NCBI GenBank assembly: GCA_014925825.1 | Contig: JACGCK010000067.1 | Span: forward strand, 62,001 to 126,000 | DNA: 64,000 bases | From: Pholiota molesta | Lineage: Eukaryota; Basidiomycota; Agaricomycetes; Agaricales; Strophariaceae | Reading direction: 5' to 3' | Shown here: positions 55,686-64,000 of the stretch, piece by piece | How positions within the stretch are numbered: position 1 is the stretch's first letter | How the letters are laid out: each line of letters starts with the position of its first letter | Notes under the pieces: model-generated | Database searches by the model: none | What the model saw: the letters and a program-made list of their open reading frames with translations, nothing else | What the model was told of the DNA's origin: nothing | Made by a program: the position numbers and the translations under genes

Positions 55686-57112
55686 CCAACGGGCTGCGCT
55701 AGGGAGCGATCGACGGTGCCTTGTATTCCAATGCCTTATTATGACGACGGTTCTGTATGATGGTAGATGTACAGATACGGGGATATGGTAATGTGCAAGT
55801 AATGTGCGTTATTCATTCAGAAAATAAGTACGCCTCTCAGATGAGTAGCAGCGGGAGATTAGGAGCTCGCGAAGCAGCTGAATACCGCGAATGCACAACA
55901 CTCCAAAGATATGACCAGATTCATCAAGCAAGCCTCGCATCACTAAAGTTTGCCGTTGCCCGTATAGACTCTACATGAGCAGCGGTGTTATGCTTGCCGA
56001 GTTTCCTTTTCCTTCTTCTCTCGGGCAGGTTCACGAAGTGGCCGATTGTCAAATCTTGCACCTCGACGAGTATATACTTACTGCGTAGATACCGCACACG
56101 ATCAGATGTCTCCGCTGGCGGACCCGTTTGATCGGTGTGTCCAAATAACTTCGGGAGGTTAGTCGAGGATATACACATATGCCTTTCCTGTTCACGCGCA
56201 GAACCAACGCCATACCGAGCCTTTGAGATCACCCATGCGCATGTTTTACGGGCAGCCATGAAGAATCCTTCTTGAAGCTTGATCAAGCTAATATGCCAAT
56301 TTAAAGTTGCATGCAGGTTCATTGAGATAGAGAAACGATACGAGTTCTTGGATTACAACAAAGCTTGATTTATGGCATATATTATAGTGGACTGCTTATC
56401 TGCCCGGCGAGCGCGGCCCCCAGAATCCACGTTGTTCTCAACTTTGGACATCGGTGTACTCTACTGACCGAATTCTTCACAGGCAAGGTTGAAGGGTTGC
56501 GAGAACAAGAAAGAACTAGGCCCTCTATGTAGGTCAGTTATTCAGTCAGGTAAGTTACATAGAATATTCTTCTATGGTCTCCATTCTTGATCCATTGATT
56601 GAAGACGGAGATTAACTAGAGTAACATAAGATGCGTCTGATGCGATAAGGTGAGAAGGACGGAGTGAGATATATAATGAGTTTTGTATACTACATATTCA
56701 TTGGTAAGATCGTAGATAATTGAACCAATTGGATTGGAGCAGATAGTTACAGATTTGCAACCCCGTGGTCATTCTGTAAAACAAAGAACGGGTAAAAAGA
56801 AAGTAGCATTCTATGTACTTGGGCCCAAAATGTATGGTGCGAAATAAAGAGAGCTATCCCAAAAAGATTGAGCGCTATGGATGCCGTGGTAGTCCCAAAT
56901 ACCAATCCCCTCGAGCACCTAGTATAATATGAATTCCCCACTTAGATGTCGTCAATGGTCAGCGGTCGCAAGGTGGTACGACCTATTCTAATATTCGGCA
57001 GCTCACCCTCAGTTTGCGATAATTATTACCCCAGGTCAACCAGTCGACATCTGTCGGGTTTGCTCAGATATAGCAGAAGCGTATGGATTTCCTAGAATTC
57101 TTGATCGGCCTC
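55686..57112. other. No convincing gene
   Basis: A 132-codon minus-strand frame at 55924-56322 (EGFFMAARKTCAWVISKARY) has no known motif and no splice partners. The rest is AT-rich non-coding sequence. Confidence 0.4.
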
Positions 57113-58924
57113 TCAATTCTCACTGCACTGGAAAAACAAACACGTACTGTCTCCCCAAGCAACCACGGGCGTCGGAGGGGGTGAGTTCATCGGTGTGCTG
57201 CCTGTGCCCGGCTCATCGACCATCATGACGACTGACGGCGGACGCCCACTGGGGGCCGGGAAGGAAGGCGGAGGTGAGATGGCAAGCGGAGGCGGGGGTG
57301 GAGACGCTGCTGCTTTGGCAGTGACGACGTCGTAGCTGGGCGGCGGCGGATGCTGTGCCGCGAAGCTCTCGAATGTTGCGCGCCTGAAGGCGTCTAGTTC
57401 GCGGCGGCAGTTATCCAGGACGTCGGCAGAGCGGTTGAGGTGCGAGCCCACCGCTTCCACTCTGCGACGCGCGGTATCTCGCTCGGCTCTCAACTAAAAA
57501 GGAAGAGAGTAAGTACGATTAGAGAATTGAATATTGGGGAAATGGGGAACACGCACGCGTTCATTCGCTAAGAGTACTTGTGCTGCAGATTGCTTAATCT
57601 TGTCTGGATAACCCATCATCAGTCTCGAGGTAATCTAAAAGCGCGGGTATCAATATTACTGTAGAAATTCAAGTCCGTGAAGATGTTGTCGAAGAAAACA
57701 TCGCTTACGATGGACCTGTATACGTTTATTATCGTCGTCAGAGCATCATCCATGAATAAGGGTCGAGTGCATGTGCATGTGATACATACCCTCTGGCTAT
57801 ATTAACACGCCCTACTGGTTTCACAGCAGTAGATAACCGCATTGCCTGATCCACCAGCACCTCAACCTGTGAGGCATGGGTCTGCGCATTCGCTAGCGCA
57901 TTTCGCTCCATCATATCAGTTAATCTGGCAGAACAATAAGTTAGGAAGACTGCATTCAGAAAAGTACAGCAGACATACGTTCCACCACCCCACATATCTA
58001 TATACTCTAGGTCAGCGATACAAGCAAAATGAAATAAAATTCATAAATATATGCACCGTGTCGTGAATAGCCTAACGCTTCCTGCATGCACTTCTGACAC
58101 GAGTCCATCACCAAACACGCACGCGCAAGAAGCTCTGCAGCACGGCTTTCAGCGTTGACTTGTTCCAAGAGCTTCTCATGCTTTCGGTAGGCTGCATCAA
58201 GGTCATATTCCAGCCTGTCGTCTTCCGGGAAACCTACCCAAAGATGTATTAATTAGTCGTTGTCTTGTTCCGAATATATGCGCAAAATATATGATGGGAA
58301 GCGACGACCACTCACTTTCTGAAGGCCCGTCGAAAATGCGCTGGTATAGTGCCTGAAGCTCAGCTTGTGCAGACTCGTGTTGTATTCTCTTCTCATTCAG
58401 GTCGGCCATCTACCACAATCAAATTCACGATATGGATGAGCGCCGAAAAGAGGAGGATATTCGCAGTCGTACTCACAACTTCCTGAGCTTCCTTGAGATA
58501 TGACTGAGTGGCTTCGTATTTCCGCTTCTCCTTCATCTCCTCCTCCAAAGCCTCCACGTATTCCCTAGCATAGAACGGATTAGTTGCCGACGTACGCTTA
58601 GCTGATATGATAAGTCATAATCACGACGCACCGTTCCTCTTTGCTCTCCTTCGCCTCATACTGCTCCTTCTTGCCCAGCAGCTTGTGCGCGAGCCGCCGC
58701 CCCGTCGAATCGCGCAGCGCCTCGTGCTCCTTCCGCTCCTTCGCCGTCTTCTGCATGCACTGCACGATCCGCTCGCGCGTCTCCTCGAGCTGCGCCTCCA
58801 GATCCCTGACGTACCGCCCCTGCTCCTTCCGCGCGGCGGGCACGTACTCGAGGCCCGCGATCGTCTTCAGCAGCCGCGCGTGGTGCTCGGCGTTGGCGAT
58901 GATGGCCTCTTCTGCGGCGCTCAT
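57113..58924 (-). CDS. Long coiled-coil protein of unknown function
   Basis: Nine exons join without a frame break into 429 aa: 58924-58632, 58564-58477, 58409-58316, 58233-58057, 57997-57979, 57924-57790, 57715-57660, 57603-57557 and 57493-57113. The start MSAAEEAIIANAEHHARLLK leads to a long coiled coil (EQGRYVRDLEAQLEETRERI, HEALRDSTGRRLAHKLLGKK, YVEALEEEMKEKRKYEATQS). The middle has ALYQRIFDGPSES and FPEDDRLEYDL, then a Gly-rich exon (DMWGGGT) and DMMERNALANAQTHASQVEV. After a short VSDVFFDNIF exon, another helix precedes a Pro/Ser-rich tail (PPPPSYDVV, PPPPLAISPPPSFPAPSG). It may be a cytosolic scaffold; no catalytic motif is seen. The first exon is markedly GC-rich. The last few codons (STCLFFQCSEN) may be read-through of an intron. 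Confidence 0.85.
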
Positions 58925-59772
58925 GGCTGCTGCTGGCTGGGGGTGTGGTCAGGATGGTCTGGGTGATACGTTCGCGCAGTGTTGGCGGGTAGAGAGCACC
59001 GGGCGGGGCGTTGCTCCTTAGGCCCTCAGGATTTGCGGGTAGCGGGCGTTGAGATCGAGGGTAATGTGGAAACTAGAGTGAGACCGTGCATATAAATGGA
59101 GCGCAGCCTCGAGCTTGAGCCACTCAATATAGGTCAGGTGTCGTAATTGTCCTTGCACTGCCAATGACACCATGACTGGGTCACCTACACATTATCAGTG
59201 GAAGGAGCCCATGTGGATCTAATCGCAGACAATGGTGAGAGCGAGCAGTCCAATAGCCTAGCAGTACGAGTCAAGGGCTGTGCAGCCTGACGGCGTCCGG
59301 ACTGGCGACGCCGACGCGACGCGGCTCCGATTGTGACGTACACCGCACTCAGCCGTCGAAATAGAAGTCAACGATTTGTCTAGCCACTGCCACCGGTCGG
59401 TAAAAACATACTTTGTGATTCTAACATGGTTGCCGGTTATCGGTAGAAGCATATGCATCTTTACTGATTTTACAATTCTGAGCAGGCGAAGCATGTCAAG
59501 GTAAATCGGCAAATTAGCAAACGCTACAAGGGTGAGTAATAACTAGAACTAGTAAAGTACAGAGAATCCAGATATGTACAGTACATGAAAGCTGCGGAAG
59601 GGCAAGTAAGATTTACACAGATAAAGCAGAAAGATTACTATACAGAGTGTTAGCAATGATGATGCATGATGCATGATGAAGCACTGAGAAACCGAACAGT
59701 GTATAGGAAAAGTAGGCGATGAAACTCAGAAGCGACGAGGGCAGTAGGTTGCCTGTCTATGTTGCCTGTCAT
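58925..59772. other. Intergenic, no gene seen
   Basis: About 850 bp between minus-strand genes. A GATGATGCATGATGCATGATGA repeat lies near 59658-59680. It includes the presumed promoter of the coiled-coil gene. Confidence 0.45.
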
Positions 59773-61711
59773 TTACCGCCTGCGACTCATGACAAAACAT
59801 CCTTCGTAGCCGGGTACGTCTGAGGGACTCAGTGTATCCCTCCATCGCCCCGCGAGGTTCCCATTGTCATTGCCGACAAGATATCCACGATAGAGCCACT
59901 TCCCTCTGTCACCATCCATCTACGAGAGAGAGTATTAGCAACTATTGTACGGCGTAAATAAAAATGACCCACATAATCCTTCGATAAACTTATGAAGCCA
60001 TCATACGGCCGTATCCGCCCTACGATGTTAAACTGACCCCAAGCAGAATGGCCCTGAGCAAGAAGAAGAAAGGTCAACATTCGGCACCCCAGCCTAACGT
60101 TCCGACAACGCACCTCTCCTGTCACAATGATGTCCTGCACATGAACGTCAAGTTGCCCCTCGTTCCGCTTGCGCATTTCCGACACCGTGGCTCTCTGATA
60201 TGTATACTCCTTCCCCGTCGCCAGATCCTGGACAGTAAGCCCATTTCTTCGTTCCGTGATCTGCGTCCCAGTAGGGAAATACGAGCGCAGGGGATCGCCT
60301 GCACGCAAAGGAACGGCAGCCTCCGTCTCGATGTCGATCCCCGAATCTGAATCGGCCGGGTCAGCGAAGACCAGGTGGTGCTCGCGGAGCTTCCATGTCT
60401 GCTGATGCCGCCCGACGACGCTTTTCTGGATGATGGGGGGCGGCGCACCGCCGAGTAAGGCAGCGTATGCGGTGAATTCGGTATACTATTCTCATCCACA
60501 AGCCGGGAATTCAGGAAATTAATAGCTGGGGGATGAAATTGAGGCAATTGTTAACTTACCGTGAAACACCCCTCCCACACACCCTCGACGCTGCGCACAC
60601 ACAGTTTGGGTTAGGCACCACTATGTGAGGTGCAGTACAGTTTGTAATGAGACGTACCTGCCCGGTCTAAAACAATTGCTAAAATTCGTTTTGGGCTGCG
60701 CAAGACATCGTCCCCATTCAGAGTCCCACTCTTGGAAGGGATGCTCAGGCAAAGCAGCATCGGAAGGCGGTGAAGGTATTGATCGCTTCTTATTAATTAG
60801 CGACAGGAACGAGAGGATCGCGGGAGTAGCCAAAGGTGGTGGACTAAGTTCCAGCTTTTCCGAATAGATCGTAGTATACGTAGAAGGGCGTCGAAATGCC
60901 GGTTTGTATTCAAACTCTGTCCACGGCATCGTGGTCAAATTATACTAAACAAAGGTCAATCCGAGAATAGGATCATCCAGAAAAGTGCTCACTATGTGAG
61001 CCCCAAGGGCCATGGCCTTGAGAATGCTCAAGGGCGAATCCACACTGTCATTACTCCCAGAGATCATGTAGTCGTCTGCGGAAATGAGTACCAGCCAGCA
61101 TCCTGCAGAAGTCCGCACTCACTAGAGCTCAACAGAAACCAGAATATCCACATCCCCAGCGCATTCTCAATCCTGTTGAGCGGCCATTGGCCTATGCGTA
61201 TGTTATAGATCGCGAGCGACGATCCATGCGGGTCGAACCAGAACTCATGGATCCACTCCTTCATCCGTCCATATTCCACGAGCTGCAGCTTATTCCTCCC
61301 TTCATTCTCCAGCAGCATCACATACGCCGTAAAGAGCGTATCATATACCGACATCTTCCCCTCCGCGGCGTCCGCATGCCGGGCATGCGTCGTCGAGTCG
61401 ACCCGCGCGCGCAGGCGCTGCAGCACCACACAGCGCCTGCGCAGCTCGTCCGCAAGGGCCCACGCCGTCAGCCGGTCCTCGCCGAACCGCGCGAGCGGCG
61501 CTGCGGTGTCGAACTTGGCCGCGAAGATGCGTGCGTAGAGGTGGTGGTTCGAGGCGAGGGCGAGGCTCGTGTGGATCTGGCGGTTGGTCAGAAGAAGCGG
61601 GACTATGGCAGACGGCGGACCGAGCAAGTCATTTGTGCAGGCGAAGTATGCTATGTGTTCCAATACCTCCTGAGGTATTGTGTGCAGTGACAATGGTAGT
61701 GGTCCATTCAT
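59773..61711 (-). CDS. F-box-like protein, 529 aa
   Basis: Seven exons join in frame: 61711-61123, 61075-60993, 60944-60658, 60590-60560, 60485-60114, 60053-59973 and 59919-59773. The N-terminus (LHTIPQEVLEHIAYFACTND, IVPLLLTNRQIHTSLALASN) fits an F-box-like helix pair, the part that would contact Skp1 in an SCF ubiquitin ligase. The middle is helical, including a possible hydrophobic stretch (MWIFWFLLSS). The C-terminal part repeats a beta-rich pattern: GVWEGCFTYTEF, VVGRHQQTWKLREHHLVFAD, GDPLRSYFPTGTQITERRNG, VQDIIVTGEGHSAWGQFNIV, GRIRPYDGFISLSKDY, DRGKWLYRGYLVGN, LAGRWRDTLSPSDVPGYEGC, ending MSRRR. The substrate is unknown. It shares its C-terminal architecture with the neighbouring gene to the right. 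Confidence 0.8.
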
Positions 61712-62091
61712 GAGGAGCGGTGGTGAAACGTGGAGAAACTGTTTTGGGCCAAGTTCACTCTCCTTTCACTGTTGTCTCCGGCATTCCGCAGTCCCGTTCC
61801 CGAATTAGGTTAAAAATACTCTCCTCTCTCGTCACAACTGTCTATGTAAGTATTAATTTATTCCATCATGCGAAAACTAGTGTAGAATACATCGGCAAGC
61901 ATTGAATCATAGCAGGCGCCTCATAAATACTAGATGTCTACCAACGCCGCATGCTCTATCCGTGACACCGGGTCCAGGGAAAGATTCAAGACCACAATAC
62001 ATACATAAACTGGCCATCTATCAGGCAATATAGTTCGCAATGGCCGCGGAATGAAGAGTCAGAGATGATCAAAGAGCTACCACCGAAAGCT

Positions 62092-64000
62092 TTAGCTGAT
62101 AGGCTTGGGGCTCGCCCGGCTCGTAACATGGGTGTGGTCCTTACCCAAGCTGAACACTCCTTCGTAGTAAACGCCGTCGCCCAAATCCCCGTCTTGCCTG
62201 GGGTGCGCGATCCTGCCGACAAGATTTTGGGATGAAGTCACTGCGCGTCCGCATATAATCAGCCAGCGTATCAACTAAGTTGGTAGTAACAAGACCGTAC
62301 CATATCCCCGCAGCACCTGCCTCTGTGCGGTATTCTCCTATTCGAATAAAAAGTCAATTAGAAAGAGAGAAGCAGAGTTTGAAACGACGCACGGGACAGT
62401 ATTTGACTAGGACCATCAGCCCATCATGGAGCCGCACTCGCCCTATGATCCTCGAGGGTCCGCCCCACGCAGCAACATGCCGGTCTTCTACCTGAGATAA
62501 CACACAATCGCACAAAAAAGTCAGATGGCCGTCCCCGCAGCTCGCCTTCGTTCCTGCCGCTCACCTTGCCCGTGATGATAACATCAGCGATCCGCCTTGC
62601 ATCCGGGACCCTCGTCTCTCCGTACCGATAGGTCTCGTACGTCGTTTTGAAGCTCCCCGTCCCATCGAAGAATTGCATCCCCGCCTGAAATTAAACGCAG
62701 GACAATCAGAAAAGCTTGATTCCCGTTTCATGTCCGCACCCACCTCCGTCTCTACTGCCTGTATTCCTGCAGGCAGCCATGCATTGTTCGTCTCGTTTTT
62801 CGGGTCATCCAGCGGCACAGCGGATGCTTCTTCGTAACAGAAATGCTCTTCCAGAGAAATGTAAAGCGCTTTCCTCACCGAAGCAACGGGAGGCTGCCCA
62901 GTGTACGGCGCATCATACGGTAACTAAAAACGAAATCCATGATACAAAAAAAAATCAGACTGAAACGTCAAACCCCGCCATCGAAAGTGACGCACCGTAT
63001 ACGCGCCTCGCCACTGGCCACAGAGCCGCCCGAGCTGATACACAGACGGCTGGCACAGAATAGTGTCGGGAGAGGCCGCGGTTGCCGACGATTGGATCCC
63101 CACATCGATCCCGGGGAAATCAGCGAAGCGGGTACAACACTGCTCGAGGAACTGTCGTACATCGTCGGCGCAGGGGCCCTCCACGCCAAGCTGGTTCGCT
63201 TCTTCGCGCGTCTGGCATGTTACATGTGGCGGAATCAGGGGGCTCGTCAGCACTTCCGACCTTACGAAGTAGAGGAGAGTGGCGAAGATGGCCGCAGAGG
63301 GTGGGCGCGCCTTTCGCGTCACCTTGCCGAAGTAGGAAATATCTTGTGGTGGGAGCGCCGACATCAAATATGGATCACCGTCGAATTCATATGAGGACCA
63401 AGAATATGCAGTCGAAGAAGTTGGAGAGATTGGAGAGGAGGCGGAGGAGGAAGCAGCGGTGTCGTCGGGTGACGGAGACGACAACGGAAGTGGCATAGTA
63501 CCGCTATAGGTGAAAGAGGCTTCCGGCGTGTGGAAGATCGAATACTGCAGAACGTCGCTGCTCGAAACAGAAAATAAAAAATCTGATAGAGTAATAAACG
63601 TACCCTGAAAGCAGCGAATACAATCGGTCGGAGCAGCCGCATTATCTCTACGCAGACCTCACGCTTCTCATGTATTATGACTTCTGCATTCATTTTTAGC
63701 CCACGTACACACAGGCCAAATAAACCTCGACTCACGTTTCGATGCCAGTGACCAAGAAAGAGCGATAACGAGCGAGTTTTGATCAGTCATCACAGGCCAG
63801 CCCTCATTGTTCTCGGAACCTTCGTACAGTCGCTCGCGCAGATACTGGCCTAGGAAAGTGGGAAGATTGGCCCGGAGGAGTTGCCTGACGTTCTTCTGAC
63901 TGGTATCCGCATCTTCGACCATGAGATAGGCGATCCATAGCGCCTCAGTCAGGTCAAGATGGTAGAGAGAACGACTTTTGAAGATTTGGAGGGCGAGGAA
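62092..64000 (-). CDS. F-box-like protein paralogue, 5' end beyond the window
   Basis: Partial: the coding sequence continues past 64000. The first visible exon (64000-63736) encodes FKSRSLYHLDLTEALWIAYL, NVRQLLRANLPTFLGQYLRE and NSLVIALSWSLASK. The next encodes EVIIHEKREVCVEIMRLLRP. A long exon has YSIFHTPEASFTYSGTMPLP, a Ser-rich linker, SYFGKVTRKARPPSAAIFAT and GRLCGQWRGAYTV. Then come APYTGQPPVASVRKALYISL, GMQFFDGTGSFKTTYETYRY, RIADVIITGK, HVAAWGGPSRIIGRVRLHDG and NLVGRIAHPRQDGDLGDGVY, ending SPKPIS at 62092. The order QWRG, VIITGK, GRVR..DG, YYEG mirrors the gene at 59773-61711, suggesting an old tandem duplication. No frame break was noticed in the visible exons. Confidence 0.75.

Noticed and set aside
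63082..63498. Plus-strand ORFs across the second F-box-like gene.
   Set aside because: They are shadows opposite coding exons with consistent splicing on the minus strand.
1..64000. CRISPR arrays, bacterial operons or phage genes.
   Set aside because: No regularly spaced short repeats or prokaryotic gene organisation is present. Everything recognisable is eukaryotic and intron-bearing or belongs to a eukaryotic retrotransposon.

Overview
The window looks like a chromosomal segment of a mushroom-forming basidiomycete (Agaricomycetes). Genes are dense and split by many 50-65 nt GT-AG introns. The families fit this group: a DUF6535 membrane protein, an Agaricomycete-type 7TM protein, large F-box-like proteins and a tyrosine-recombinase retrotransposon. 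No bacterial-type operons, rRNA or convincing tRNA genes were seen. All assignments come from reading the sequence; no database search was run.

Layout. 0.7-1.5 kb: a very GC-rich proline-rich gene (-). 1.5-10.9 kb: almost gene-free, with a tandem 431/482 bp repeat at 3.4-4.4 kb. 10.9-17.0 kb: a small heat-shock protein (+), TFIIE beta (-), a four-TM protein with a long serine-rich tail (-) and a YAE1-like gene (+). 16.6-22.8 kb: an approximately 3.1 kb tandem duplication carrying part of YAE1, a complete 7TM gene and the 5' part of a PPR gene. In the second unit the YAE1 and 7TM copies are damaged. 22.5-25.5 kb: the PPR gene (+). 27.2-28.2 kb: a five-exon gene of unknown function (-). 29.8-39.2 kb: MCM10 (+), ASF1 (-) and a RasGEF (+). 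40.6-43.5 kb: DUF6535 (-). 45.2-48.4 kb: VPH1, the V-ATPase a subunit (+). 48.7-54.3 kb: a Ngaro/DIRS-like retrotransposon (-) with identical 485 bp direct repeats. 54.4-55.7 kb: a broken gene (+). 57.1-64.0 kb: a coiled-coil protein and two related F-box-like proteins, all (-); the second runs off the right edge.

The gene set is mostly unconnected housekeeping: transcription initiation (TFIIE beta), replication and chromatin (MCM10, ASF1), iron-sulfur/ribosome-related maturation (YAE1), vacuolar acidification (VPH1), Ras signalling and protein folding.

The most striking property is a bias in frame breaks. In MCM10, the RasGEF, PPR, ASF1, HSP20, the GC-rich gene and the transposon recombinase, almost every break can be explained by one missing base, often in a homopolymer. 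Other long multi-exon genes (VPH1 847 aa, DUF6535 901 aa, the 649 aa membrane protein, TFIIE beta, the coiled-coil and first F-box-like genes) are perfectly open. A residual long-read assembly artefact is the simplest explanation, so genes broken in this way should not be called dead without read-level evidence.
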